Source of the DNA: Actinokineospora sp. NBRC 105648
GTDB taxonomy: Bacteria; Actinomycetota; Actinomycetes; Mycobacteriales; Pseudonocardiaceae
Assembly: GCF_030269645.1 (NCBI RefSeq)
Contig: NZ_BSTR01000035.1
Coordinates: forward strand, 20,002-84,001
DNA: 64,000 nucleotides
Reading direction: 5' to 3'
Part shown: piece after piece, positions 52,441-62,867 of the stretch
How positions within the stretch are numbered: the stretch's first letter is position 1
How the letters are laid out: each line of letters begins with the position of its first letter
Notes under the pieces: generated by a model
The model's input: the letters and a program-made list of their open reading frames with translations, nothing else
What the model was told of the DNA's origin: nothing
The model's database searches: none
Made by a program: the position numbers and the translations under genes

Positions 52441-53169
52441 ATGGCTGAGAAGCAGGACAAGGCGGCCGCCGCGGAGGCCAAGAAGGCGCGCAAGGCCGAG
52501 TCGAAGGCCAAGCGCGGGCAGATCTTCCAGGCGTTCAACATGCAGCGCAAGGAGGACAAGGGGCTCATCCCGTGGATGGCCGGTGCGCTGCTGGTGATCA
52601 CCGGCGTGGTGTTCGGCATCGGCTGGCTGCTGGGCATCCAGTGGTTCCTGCTGCCGGTCGGCATCCTGTTCGGCCTGCTCGCGGCCGTGATCATCTTCGG
52701 TCGCCGGGTGCAGAAGAACGTCTACTCCAAGGCCGACGGCCAGCCCGGCGCGGCGGCCTGGGCGCTGGACAACCTGCGCGGCCGCTGGCGGGTCACCCCC
52801 AGCGTCGCCGGGACCACCCAGCTCGACGCGGTGCACCGGGTGATCGGCCGCCCGGGCGTCATCCTGGTCGCCGAGGGCGCCCCGCACCGGGTGAAGACGC
52901 TGCTCGCGCAGGAGAAGAAGCGGATCGCCCGGATCGTCGGCGACACCCCGATCTACGACGTCATCGTCGGCCACGAAGAGGGCCAGGTCGAACTGCGCGG
53001 GCTGCAGCGGCACCTGATGAAGCTGCCGAACAACCTGCGCCCGAACCAGATCGACGGCGTCGAGAAGCGCCTGGCCGCCATCGCCGCCCGCGGCGCGGCC
53101 CTGCCCAAGGGCCCGATGCCCGCGGGCGCCAAGATGCGCAGCGTCCAGCGCACCATGCGCCGCCGCTAG
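52441..53169 (+). CDS. DUF4191 membrane protein (Rv2219-like)
   Basis: This is 242 residues. A Lys/Ala-rich N terminus (AAAAEAKKARKAESKAK) precedes two TM helices (about 44-64 LIPWMAGALLVITGVVFGI, and 68-90). The C-terminal soluble domain contains GVILVAEGAPHRVKTLLAQE and VELRGLQRHLMKLPNNLRP. It matches DUF4191, found only in actinobacteria, next to the RDD-glnA genes (Rv2219-Rv2220 in M. tuberculosis). The start is the ATG at 52441. Confidence 0.9.
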   Translation: MAEKQDKAAAAEAKKARKAESKAKRGQIFQAFNMQRKEDKGLIPWMAGALLVITGVVFGIGWLLGIQWFLLPVGILFGLLAAVIIFGRRVQKNVYSKADGQPGAAAWALDNLRGRWRVTPSVAGTTQLDAVHRVIGRPGVILVAEGAPHRVKTLLAQEKKRIARIVGDTPIYDVIVGHEEGQVELRGLQRHLMKLPNNLRPNQIDGVEKRLAAIAARGAALPKGPMPAGAKMRSVQRTMRRR

Positions 53170-53221
53170 GCCGATTGTCGTCCCCCTCTGCCACCCTCCG
53201 GTCGAACGTGAGGAGTGGCCA

Positions 53222-53821
53222 GTGTTCGCGACACCGAAGCACCAAGTCGAGTCCAACGCGCCTGCGACGCACCTTCTGACCATTGAGGAGTACCTGGAGT
53301 TCGGCGAGCCGACACACGGGTACACGGAGTTGCTCGAGGGTCGCCTGCTGACGTCCCCAAGTCCCGACCGTCGGCACATGAAGGCGTCCGGCGAGCTCTA
53401 CGAGCAGGTCGACGGTCAGCTGCCGGACCACCTCAGCGTGGTCCAAGACCTCGACATCGACCTGAGGTTCCTGCCAGCCGGGCAGCCCGGGTTCAGCAGG
53501 CGGCCGGACTTGATCGTGCACAGCCGCGCGGCAGGCGACCGGGTCGACGAGCAGGGCGGGCTGATCCGTGCCGACGAGGTGCTGGTCGTCATCGAGATCG
53601 TGTCGCCCGGCTCCCGCCGGACCGACCGGATCACCAAGTACGCGGAGTACGCCGAGGCCGGGATCCCGCACTACTGGCTGGTCGACACCGAGCGGCCCAC
53701 CTCGTTGTTGGCCTGCCACCTCACTGAGCAGTTCGGCTACCAGCAGCGCCAAGAGGCCACCGGCCTGTTCACGACCGACGAGCCGTTCCCGCTGACCGTC
53801 GACTTGGACGCGCTCGGTTAA
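53222..53821 (+). CDS. Uma2-family (DUF820) restriction-endonuclease-like protein
   Basis: This is 199 residues from the GTG at 53222. The PD-(D/E)XK-like core is visible: FSRRPDLIV with the conserved Asp, then VLVVIEIVSPGSRRTDRITK with Glu and Lys, followed by KYAEYAEAGIPHYWLVD. These are the standard Uma2 signatures. The family is abundant in cyanobacteria and actinomycetes, and its targets are mostly unknown. The gene interrupts the conserved DUF4191-RDD-glnA order, so it may be an insertion. Confidence 0.88.
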   Translation: MFATPKHQVESNAPATHLLTIEEYLEFGEPTHGYTELLEGRLLTSPSPDRRHMKASGELYEQVDGQLPDHLSVVQDLDIDLRFLPAGQPGFSRRPDLIVHSRAAGDRVDEQGGLIRADEVLVVIEIVSPGSRRTDRITKYAEYAEAGIPHYWLVDTERPTSLLACHLTEQFGYQQRQEATGLFTTDEPFPLTVDLDALG

Positions 53822-53861
53822 TCGGGGGCGGGCGGAGCGGTTTCGGGCTAGCTTGCCTGCC

Positions 53862-54674
53862 GTGTCGACTGCTGATCCGCTCGCGTCCCGTATCGCCGCC
53901 GCCCAGTTGTCCGGGCTCAGCCGGGCCAGGCGGGTGGTGGGGGACGACGACCTGCCGGTGCTCCAGCAGGCCAGGCGGGTCGTCCCGGCCGGGCCGTTCA
54001 CCGGGCTGCTCGCCGTCGACGGGCCTGCCTTCCTGTCCTACGCCGTCGCCTCACGTCCAGGGCGGCCCGTCCAGGACGCCGCCGAGGTGGCCGAGGCCAT
54101 CGAGCTGCTGCGGGCCGAGTTCCAGCCGGGTGCCCTGCGCTTCGAGCTCATCGACGAGGCCTGCCCCGGCGCGGCCGACCTGCTGGCGGCCGCCGGTCTC
54201 ACCGTCACCATGCGCATCCCGGTGATGACGCTGGCCGCCGCCGAGGTGGTCGTGCCCGCGACCCCCGACGGGGTGACCGTCGACTACGTCCGCACCGCGG
54301 CCGACCGGATCGCGGGGGCCGAGGTGGCCAACGCGGCGTTCGGCATGGCCGGTGACCTCCCGACCGGACCTCCGCCGCTGCCCGCCGACGGCGGTTCGGT
54401 GCTGGCCCGGTTGGCCGACGGCGAGCCGGTCGCGGTCACCTCGTGGACCCAGGTCGCCGACGGCATCACCGAGATCGTCGGCGTGGCCACCGCCGCGGCG
54501 CACCGACGGCGGGGGCTGGGTGGCCTGGTCACCGCGCACGCCGTGCGGGCGGCCGCCGAGCTCGCCGGGGCCACGCTCACCTGGCTGACGCCGGGCAGCG
54601 CGGACGCCGACCGCGTCTACCGCAAGGTCGGCTTCACCCCGGTCGCGCACGCCGTGCACCTGGCCGAGAACTAG
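53862..54674 (+). CDS. GNAT-family acetyltransferase, two-domain
   Basis: This is 270 residues from the GTG at 53862. The C-terminal half has the acetyl-CoA signature VATAAAHRRRGLGGLVTAHA (about 205-224), with a late strand and helix RVYRKVGFTPVAHAVHL. The N-terminal half looks like a degenerate GNAT repeat (AAGLTVTMRIPVMTL), as in other actinobacterial two-domain members. The substrate is unknown. No ribosome binding site is clear, so the start is uncertain. Confidence 0.8.
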   Translation: MSTADPLASRIAAAQLSGLSRARRVVGDDDLPVLQQARRVVPAGPFTGLLAVDGPAFLSYAVASRPGRPVQDAAEVAEAIELLRAEFQPGALRFELIDEACPGAADLLAAAGLTVTMRIPVMTLAAAEVVVPATPDGVTVDYVRTAADRIAGAEVANAAFGMAGDLPTGPPPLPADGGSVLARLADGEPVAVTSWTQVADGITEIVGVATAAAHRRRGLGGLVTAHAVRAAAELAGATLTWLTPGSADADRVYRKVGFTPVAHAVHLAEN

Positions 54675-54837
54675 CCCTTGGGGCACCCGAGCCACGCCGA
54701 TCCGTCGGCGAGCTCCGTGGCCGAAAGTCCACCGCCAGACCCGACCCGCCCGAGCACCGGGCCGTGCTGCGCGAGCACATCACCCGCCGTTCGACCTCAA
54801 CGCCTACGCCAGCCCGCTGGTCGGTTCCCGCACCGGG

Positions 54838-55329
54838 CTAGCGGGTGCGCAGGACGATCGTGCCGACCAGCCGGTCGTGCAGGCCGCGGCCGTCCTTGTC
54901 GGTGATCGCCGCCGGGATGACCAGGGCGATCAGCACCGATCGGGGGATCGCCCGGAAGGGGCCCACCAGCGCGGTGCCGTCCATCCGCACCACCCGCATC
55001 CCGAGCAGCGCCTTCGCGGGGGTGAACCCGGCCAACGACACCCCGACCGAGGAGATCACCAGCCAGACCAGGCCCGCCCAGATGTTGAACCGCCACATCG
55101 TCGCCGGGTCGCCGTAGTCCGGGCGCAGGAACACCGAGGTCACCAGGGACGCCAGCACCAGGTCGACCAGCAGCGCGCCCAGCCGCAGGCCGTTCGAGGC
55201 CACCGACCCCGGGCCGCGCTCGGGCAGGCCGAGGCGCTCGCCTCGGTATCGAACCGGACCGTCCGCGTTGTCGATGGCCTCGAGGGCCGCGCCCGGTCCG
55301 GACAGCCAGGTTCCGGTCCATCTGCTCAC
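54838..55329 (-). CDS. RDD-family membrane protein (Rv2219A-like)
   Basis: This is 163 residues from the GTG at 55329 (VSRWTGTWLSGPG). The RDD pattern is seen as GLRLGALLVDLVLASLVT with Arg and Asp in helix 1, then FTPAKALLGMRVVRMDG, and the C-terminal KDGRGLHDRLVGTIVLR. Three TM helices are predicted. In mycobacteria the orthologue precedes glnA1, as here, divergently. Function is unknown; the glnA promoter lies in the shared 234-bp gap. Confidence 0.85.
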   Translation of the reverse strand: MSRWTGTWLSGPGAALEAIDNADGPVRYRGERLGLPERGPGSVASNGLRLGALLVDLVLASLVTSVFLRPDYGDPATMWRFNIWAGLVWLVISSVGVSLAGFTPAKALLGMRVVRMDGTALVGPFRAIPRSVLIALVIPAAITDKDGRGLHDRLVGTIVLRTR

Positions 55330-55563
55330 CCCACCAGGGTAGGACGAAGTGCCCGCCGTGGCCGCTGCCGGCATGCTCTGGCGCACACTTGGGCGTCGTT
55401 AACACCGGCGAAACATCCGGGTGATGGTCGGGCAACACCGTGCTCCTAGCGTCATCACGGAGCGGGCACGGCACGGTAGCCGTGATCGCCGGACACCATC
55501 GGCTGCCCGCTCGCGCGGTGGGCCGGGTCAGGGCCGGCGAAGCAGACGAAGGAGCCAACAAGC

Positions 55564-56988
<1,425 letters not shown>

Positions 56989-57012
56989 TCGCCGAGTGTG
57001 ATCCGCTAAGAG

Positions 57013-57063
57013 GTACGAGAGCGGCGGTCGAGGGTCTTGCCCTCGGCCGCCGCTCTTGTCGTA
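57013..57063 (+). terminator. Terminator behind glnA
   Basis: GAGCGGCGG pairs with CCGCCGCTC, and inner CGAGGG with CCCTCG, over a TCTTG loop. The stem is extended by GTACGA/TCGTAC. Confidence 0.8.
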
Positions 57064-57157
57064 CGCGGTGTCCCTGAGAGGGGTGGGTGGCGACCCTGAG
57101 GCGAATCCGGGGTTGTCTCCGATGTGGCACCGCGGTCCGCCGACCGACACTTGGATC

Positions 57158-57376
57158 ATGACCAGCAACGGACGCCAGTACGTCGTCACCACCGAGGTCA
57201 CCGTCACCGTGCACGACGAGCACGCGCTGTTCGACACCTGCGCGGGCAGCGAGCAGGACGCGATCACCGCGCTGCGGCTGGCCGTCGACCCGCGCGCGCT
57301 GTTCACCGGCATCGCCGGGATCGAGGCGCGCCGGGGGGCCATGCGGGTGCGCCCGGCGTGGCCCGGGCCCGCCTGA
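57158..57376 (+). CDS. Small hypothetical protein, 72 aa
   Basis: It starts at the ATG at 57158 and begins MTSNGRQYVVTTEVTVTVHD. The pattern of alternating hydrophobic residues followed by DAITALRLAVDPRALFTG suggests a small alpha/beta protein. No signal peptide or Cys pair is present. It lies between glnA and the P-loop gene. I do not recognise the family. Confidence 0.55.
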   Translation: MTSNGRQYVVTTEVTVTVHDEHALFDTCAGSEQDAITALRLAVDPRALFTGIAGIEARRGAMRVRPAWPGPA

Positions 57377-57561
57377 TTTCCACCCGATCAGGTAGATCAT
57401 CCGGACCGGACCGGGCCGCTAGCTGGGTAGCTGAAGTGTTTCCCGAATCGAGACCCGGTGTGGGATTCCCCCGACGGCTCACGAAGCCTTACGCTCCCGC
57501 GCACCGACGTCCGCACGGGTCTCGTTCGGACGCTTCTTCCGCTATCGACGAGGACCCAGCC

Positions 57562-58644
57562 ATGTTCGCTCCCCTTGATCCCGCGCGCGTCGACCGACTC
57601 AAGGCGGCCTACGCCGTGCGCAATCTCGATCGCGACTCCCCGCTGACCCTCGTCCACCACAGTGATCATCAGCCGCGGCACGGCGACCTCGTGCTGGCCG
57701 AGATCACCAAGGTCGGCTACCACCAGGTCCTCGAGCTCACCGACGGCCGCAAGGCCAAGCTCTACGTGGGCGACGAGGTCCTGGTCGCCTACGGCGCGCG
57801 CTACGCGCCGGACCACTTCGAGGCCGAGCTGCCCGACGACCTGGGCGCCTGCGACCTGGTGGCCGCCGGTGGCGTGCTGGGCAAGGTGCGCAGCCGCAAC
57901 GCCGCGGTGAGCGCGCCGACCACGGTCCGTCCCCTCGGGCTGGTGGGCGACCCCGCCGGGCACGTGCTCAACGTGTCCGACCTGGCCCTGGGCGCGCCGC
58001 TTCCCGCGCTACGCAAGCCACCCACGTTCATCGTGGTCGGCACGTCGATGAACTCGGGCAAGACCACGACGGTCGCCTCGCTGGTGCACGGTCTCACCCG
58101 GTCGGGCCTGCGGGTCGGCGCGGCGAAGCTGACCGGCACCGCGGCGGGCGGCGACCCGTGGCTGTTCCGCGACTCGGGGGCGGTGGTGGCGCTGGACTTC
58201 ACCGACGCGGGCATGGCCACCACCTTCCGGATCCCGTTGGACCGCCTGGTGTCCAGCTCGCTGTTGCTGCACGGACACCTGATGGCGCGCGGTGTCGACG
58301 CGATCGTGCTGGAGATCGCCGACGGCCTGCTCCAGCCGGAGACGGCGCAATTGCTCGACCGGCAAGAGATTCGACGTATTACCAGCGGTGTCCTCTTCTC
58401 CGCGGCGGACTCTTCCGGTGCCCTCTATGGGGTGCAGCGCCTGCAGGCCGGCGGCCACCCGGTACTCGCGGTGAGCGGTGTGCTGACCGCGTCCCCCTTG
58501 GCGGTGCGCGAGGCGCAGGCCGGTTTGGACGTCCCGGTGTACGGCCCGCTCGACCTGCAGTCCCCGGCCCTGGCCGGGGAGCTGCTGCGCCGCGCGGTCG
58601 CCGAGGCCATGGTGGAGCACGAGGTGGGCGAGGTCCTCGCCTGA
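57562..58644 (+). CDS. P-loop NTPase of the DUF1611-like class
   Basis: This is 360 residues from the ATG at 57562; GAGGA lies 7 nt upstream. The N-terminal beta-rich domain (LTDGRKAKLYVGDEVLVAYG) precedes a P-loop at about 157-164, GTSMNSGKTT. IVLEIADGLLQPETAQLL probably holds the second acidic motif, and FSAADSSGALYGVQRL continues the fold. The arrangement resembles DUF1611/MobB-like kinases or GTPases. The substrate is unknown. An in-frame extension upstream of the ATG has no start signal. Confidence 0.72.
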   Translation: MFAPLDPARVDRLKAAYAVRNLDRDSPLTLVHHSDHQPRHGDLVLAEITKVGYHQVLELTDGRKAKLYVGDEVLVAYGARYAPDHFEAELPDDLGACDLVAAGGVLGKVRSRNAAVSAPTTVRPLGLVGDPAGHVLNVSDLALGAPLPALRKPPTFIVVGTSMNSGKTTTVASLVHGLTRSGLRVGAAKLTGTAAGGDPWLFRDSGAVVALDFTDAGMATTFRIPLDRLVSSSLLLHGHLMARGVDAIVLEIADGLLQPETAQLLDRQEIRRITSGVLFSAADSSGALYGVQRLQAGGHPVLAVSGVLTASPLAVREAQAGLDVPVYGPLDLQSPALAGELLRRAVAEAMVEHEVGEVLA

Positions 58645-58659
58645 CCGCCTGACCGGGAC

Positions 58660-59070
58660 CTAGAGCCGGTCGACGTCGAGGCCGTGCTGGGCCAGCACGG
58701 CCCTCGGGTCGGTCACCAGCTTGCGCCGGTCGAGGTCCATGACGCCGAGCAGGCAGGTGATCTCGGCGGCCACTGTGCCGTCCAGCTTGGTGATCACCGA
58801 GTCGGCGTTGAAGGTCTTGCCGCTACCGAACTTGACCACCAGGCTGACCTCGACCTCGTCGCCCGCGCGCAGCTCGCGGCGGAAGTCGATGGTGGACGAC
58901 AGCAGCACCGGGGCGACCCGGGCGGAGATCAGGTCGAACCAGAGGCACCCGGCGGCCGCGAACCCCTCGACCCGGGCGATCTCCGCGTACTGGTGGTAGA
59001 CGGCGTGGTTGAGGTGGCCGAGGCTGTCGAGCTCGTAGCTGCGCACCGGTACGCGGATGCTCCAGGTCAT
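58660..59070 (-). CDS. Hotdog-fold acyl-CoA thioesterase (YbgC/FadM-like)
   Basis: This is 136 residues. The conserved start VRSYELDSLGHLNHAVYHQY has the catalytic Asp of the YbgC/4HBT group. FRRELRAGDEVEVSLVV and GSGKTFNADSVITKLDGTVA form the hotdog sheet. It hydrolyses acyl-CoA; the chain length is not specified. The start is the ATG at 59070. It faces the P-loop gene convergently with a 15-bp gap. Confidence 0.88.
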   Translation of the reverse strand: MTWSIRVPVRSYELDSLGHLNHAVYHQYAEIARVEGFAAAGCLWFDLISARVAPVLLSSTIDFRRELRAGDEVEVSLVVKFGSGKTFNADSVITKLDGTVAAEITCLLGVMDLDRRKLVTDPRAVLAQHGLDVDRL

Positions 59071-59125
59071 CTACCGGAGGGTAGTAGTCCGCCGCGGACC
59101 GCTGCCCGCGCTGGTGACCAGGACC

Positions 59126-62107
59126 TCAGCCGTCGTAGAAGACGCGCTCGACGACCGCGCGGGCCCGGCGGGTGCTGCGGCGGTAGTCGTCGAGGAACTT
59201 GCCGGGGTCCTCGGCGAGCGGCGTGCCCATGACGTAGGCGACCGCGGACAGCTCCCGCCCGTGCGTGGGGACCTGGTCGGTTTGCTTGCCCCGCACCAGG
59301 GACGCGGCGTTGCGCACCCGGGTGACCAGCAGCCAGGCCGCACGCAGCTCCTCGGCGTCCTCGGGGGCGACCAGCCCGGCGGCCGCCGCGGCGACCAGGG
59401 TGTCCACTGTGGACGTCGTGCGCAGCTCGGGGTGGGCGCGCGCGTGCCGCAGCTGGAGCAGCTGGACGGTCCACTCGATGTCGGCGAGGCCGCCGCGGCC
59501 GAGCTTGGTGTGCGTCGTGGGGTCGGCGCCGCGCGGCAGCCGCTCGGTGTCCACTCTGGCCTTGATCCGGCGGATCTCGCGGACCTGGTTGGCGTCGAGT
59601 CCCCCCTCGGGGTACCTGATCGGGTCGATCATCGCCAGGAACCGGGCACCGAGATCCGGGTCGCCCGCGACCAGGCGTGCGCGCAACAACGCTTGCGCTT
59701 CCCAGATCTCACCCCATTGGGCGTAATACGCGCGGTAGGACTCCATTGTGCGCACGATCGGGCCCTGCCGACCCTCCGGCCGGAGGTCGACGTCGACCTG
59801 CAGCGGCGGGTCCTGGCTGGGCGAGCCGAGCAGCTTGCGCACCGCCTGGGCGACCCGGCCCGCGTACTTCAGCGCGTCGGCGTCGGCGACCCCGGGCGCG
59901 GGCTCGCAGACGAACAGCACGTCGGCGTCCGAGCCGTACCCCAGCTCCGCGCCGCCGAGCCTGCCCATGCCGATCACCGCGATCGTCGCCAGGTGACCGC
60001 CCGCCGCGGCGGCCTCGGCCCGGTCGACCGCGGCCAGCGCGGCCTCCAGCACCGCGGACCAGACGCTGGACAACGCCGCGCAGACCGCCAGCACATCGGT
60101 GAACCCCAACAGGTCCGCGCAGGCGATCCGCAGGATCTCGTGCCTGCGCAGCGACCGAGCCGCGGCGACGGCATTGCCCAGGTACCCGTGCCGCTTCACC
60201 GCCGCGCGCAACGACTGCGCCACCTCGGCCGGGTCGCGGACCGCGAGCTCCTTGGGCTCGGCCAGCAGCCGCAGCACCTCGGGCGCCCGGACCACCAGGT
60301 CGGGTACCAGCTTCGAGGTGCCGAGCAGGGTGGCCAACCGCTCGGCGACCGCGCCCTCGTCGCGAAGCACCCGCAGGTACCACGGCGTGGACGACAACGC
60401 CTCCGACACCTTGCGGTAGGCCAAGAGCCCGCCGTCCGGGTCCGGTGTCGCCCCCAGGAGGTCGAGCAGCACGGGCAAGATCGCGGTCTGGATGGCCGCG
60501 CGCCGCGAGACCCCTTCGGTGAGGGCCTTGATGTGCTGCAACGCGCCCTGCGGCGAGGTGTAGCCGAGCGCGGCCAGTCGCGCCTCGGCCTCTTTGGCGG
60601 TCAACCGCAGCGCGTCGGTCGGGACGCGGGACACGGCTTCGAGCAGCGGTCGGTAGAACAACTTCTCGTGCAGCCGGCGGATCCGGTTGGTGTTGCGGCG
60701 GAACTCCGCGTGCAGGACCTGCGCGGCCGAGCGCCCGCGCTCAGGGCCGATGCCGCTGGCGCGGGCGAGCCAGCGCAGCTCGTCGGTCTCCTGGTCACTG
60801 GGGAAGAGGTGCGTGCGGCGCAGGCGTTGCAGCTGCAGCCGGTGCTCGAGGGTGCGCAAGAACCGGTAGGACTCAGCGAGTTCCGCGGAGTCGGTGCGAC
60901 CGACGTAGCCACCTGAGCCCAACGCGGCCAGGGCGTCCACAGTGGATCCGAGGCGCAGCGACTCGTCGGTGCGGCCGTGCACGAGCTGCAACAGCTGCAC
61001 GGCGAACTCGACGTCGCGCAGCCCACCGCGCCCCAGCTTGAGCTCGCGGTCGATGAGCTCGGCGGGCACGTGGTCCTCGACCCGCCTGCGCATCGCCTGG
61101 ACCTCGGGGACGAAGTTGTCCCGATCGGCCGCGTTCCACACCATCGGGCTAACCGTGTCGAGGTACGCCTGTCCGAGTTCCGCGTCGCCCGCGACCGCCC
61201 GTGCCTTCAGCAGCGCTTGGAACTCCCAGGTCTTGGCCCAGCGCTTGTAGTACGTGTCGTGGCCGTCGAGGGTGCGGACCAGGGCACCACTGCGGCCCTC
61301 GGGGCGCAGGCCCGCGTCGACCTCGAAGCACGCCTCGGTGGCGATCCGCATCATGCCGCTGGCGACCCTGGTGGCCAGTCCGGTGTCGCCCTCGCCGACG
61401 AACACGACGTCGACGTCGCTGACGTAGTTGAGCTCGTGCCCACCGCACTTGCCCATCGCGATCACCGCGAGCCGGGCCTGGTCTGGTGAGCGGTTCTCAG
61501 CCCACGCCACCGCTAGGGCTGCCCGCAAGGCTGCCTCGGCCAGCTCGCTCAGCTGGTCGGCGACTTTGTCGTAAGAGCAGACCGGTAGCGATGCCTCGAC
61601 CAGGTGACCGAGATCGTCCGCGGCGAGTTCCATTAGTAGGCCGCGGTAAGCGAACTTCAGCTCGCGGATCGCTTCAGCACCGCGCAGCGCAGCCACCGGC
61701 CCCTGCGGGCCTTCACCCGCAGCACCAACGGCGGCGTACAGCGCGGATGTGTAGTGCTCAGCAGGGGTTTCGCCGACCAGCCTGCGCCACTCGCCGGGGC
61801 GGGCGGCGAGGAGGTCGGCCAACGCGCTGGACGACCCCAGGACGGCGATCAGCCTGCCGCGCAGCCTGCGGTCGGACTCCAACTGCCCGCGCAGCTCCGG
61901 CCACGCCTGCGGGTCGGCCTCGCGGATGCGGTCCAGACCGCGCAACGCGAGGTCCGGGTCGGGAGTGCGGGAGAGGGCGGTGAGGATGACCTCGTGCTCT
62001 GGGCCGTTGTCGCCCCACAGCCCGGCGGCCCGCAGGTCCTGTTCGGCACGGCTCTCGGTGAGCCCGAAGCGGGCGGCCGAGGAGATGGAGCGGGCGCGGT
62101 CGGCCAT
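59126..62107 (-). CDS. glnE: Glutamine-synthetase adenylyltransferase/adenylyl-removase
   Basis: This is 993 residues, near the family length. Two nucleotidyltransferase cores are visible: VIAMGKCGGHELNYVSDVDV (first half, removase) and VIGMGRLGGAELGYGSDADV (second half, transferase). Each is followed by a DxRPEGRxG motif (VDAGLRPEGRSG and VDLRPEGRQG). GlnE adds or removes AMP on the GlnA tyrosine in response to nitrogen signals. It is near glnA, as in M. tuberculosis (Rv2221c). Confidence 0.96.
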   Translation of the reverse strand: MADRARSISSAARFGLTESRAEQDLRAAGLWGDNGPEHEVILTALSRTPDPDLALRGLDRIREADPQAWPELRGQLESDRRLRGRLIAVLGSSSALADLLAARPGEWRRLVGETPAEHYTSALYAAVGAAGEGPQGPVAALRGAEAIRELKFAYRGLLMELAADDLGHLVEASLPVCSYDKVADQLSELAEAALRAALAVAWAENRSPDQARLAVIAMGKCGGHELNYVSDVDVVFVGEGDTGLATRVASGMMRIATEACFEVDAGLRPEGRSGALVRTLDGHDTYYKRWAKTWEFQALLKARAVAGDAELGQAYLDTVSPMVWNAADRDNFVPEVQAMRRRVEDHVPAELIDRELKLGRGGLRDVEFAVQLLQLVHGRTDESLRLGSTVDALAALGSGGYVGRTDSAELAESYRFLRTLEHRLQLQRLRRTHLFPSDQETDELRWLARASGIGPERGRSAAQVLHAEFRRNTNRIRRLHEKLFYRPLLEAVSRVPTDALRLTAKEAEARLAALGYTSPQGALQHIKALTEGVSRRAAIQTAILPVLLDLLGATPDPDGGLLAYRKVSEALSSTPWYLRVLRDEGAVAERLATLLGTSKLVPDLVVRAPEVLRLLAEPKELAVRDPAEVAQSLRAAVKRHGYLGNAVAAARSLRRHEILRIACADLLGFTDVLAVCAALSSVWSAVLEAALAAVDRAEAAAAGGHLATIAVIGMGRLGGAELGYGSDADVLFVCEPAPGVADADALKYAGRVAQAVRKLLGSPSQDPPLQVDVDLRPEGRQGPIVRTMESYRAYYAQWGEIWEAQALLRARLVAGDPDLGARFLAMIDPIRYPEGGLDANQVREIRRIKARVDTERLPRGADPTTHTKLGRGGLADIEWTVQLLQLRHARAHPELRTTSTVDTLVAAAAAGLVAPEDAEELRAAWLLVTRVRNAASLVRGKQTDQVPTHGRELSAVAYVMGTPLAEDPGKFLDDYRRSTRRARAVVERVFYDG

Positions 62108-62111
62108 GGCG

Positions 62112-62867
62112 TCAGATCATCGGGAGCTGCGGTCGGCCGGTGTCCACCGGGGCCAGCTCACCGCGGGCGAGCCGCACGAACCGGTCGACGAACGGGCGCC
62201 AGGTCTCCTCGACATCGGCGTGCAGCTCGGCCAAGCGGTCCGGTTCGAGGTCGCCGGGCCGGGCCCAGCCGGCGGTCTCCGGGGCGTTGCGCGCCCAGTC
62301 GAGCACGATCTCCGCGGTGGTCTCGATGTGGAACTGGATGCCGTAGCCGACCCGGCCGACCCGGAACGCCTGGTTCGGGTACTTGGTCGCAGAGGCGAGC
62401 AGCGCGGCGTCCACCGGCAGCCGGGTGACGGTGTCGGAGTGGAACTGCACCACGTCCGGCATCAGCGGCAGGTCGGCGAACAGCGGGTCGGCCCAGCCCA
62501 GGTCGCGCTTGGCGACCAGGCCGCTGCCGACCTCGGGGCCCTTGTCGCCGACTTCGACCTGACCACCGGTGGCCACGGCGAGCAGCTGCGCGCCGAGGCA
62601 GACCGCCAGCACCGGGACCGAACCGGACACGCAGGTGCTCAGCAGCCTGCGGACGTCGACGAGCCAGGGGTGCGCGATCACGTCGTTGGCGCCCATCGGC
62701 CCACCGAGGCACACCACCGCCGAGTAGCCGGCGGGGCTCGGTGGGAGCGGATCCCGGTACGGGTGCGCCAGGTCGATCTCGGCGCCCGCGTCGGCGAGCC
62801 ACTCCACGAGCCTGCCGGGCGGGTCGAGGTCGGAGAGCTGGACGACGAGGATGCGTGCGGACGTCAC
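62112..62867 (-). CDS. Class-I glutamine amidotransferase-like protein
   Basis: This is 251 residues from the GTG at 62867, which overlaps the stop of the acetyltransferase gene (GTGA). The nucleophile elbow VLAVCLGAQLLA holds the catalytic Cys. The oxyanion strand is VVCLGGPMGAND, and the later His/Glu pair is GYGIQFHIETTAE. Standalone GATases of this type resemble gamma-glutamyl hydrolases of small amines or GuaA N-terminal domains. The acceptor is unknown. It is 4 bp from glnE, so co-expression is likely. Confidence 0.85.
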   Translation of the reverse strand: MTSARILVVQLSDLDPPGRLVEWLADAGAEIDLAHPYRDPLPPSPAGYSAVVCLGGPMGANDVIAHPWLVDVRRLLSTCVSGSVPVLAVCLGAQLLAVATGGQVEVGDKGPEVGSGLVAKRDLGWADPLFADLPLMPDVVQFHSDTVTRLPVDAALLASATKYPNQAFRVGRVGYGIQFHIETTAEIVLDWARNAPETAGWARPGDLEPDRLAELHADVEETWRPFVDRFVRLARGELAPVDTGRPQLPMI

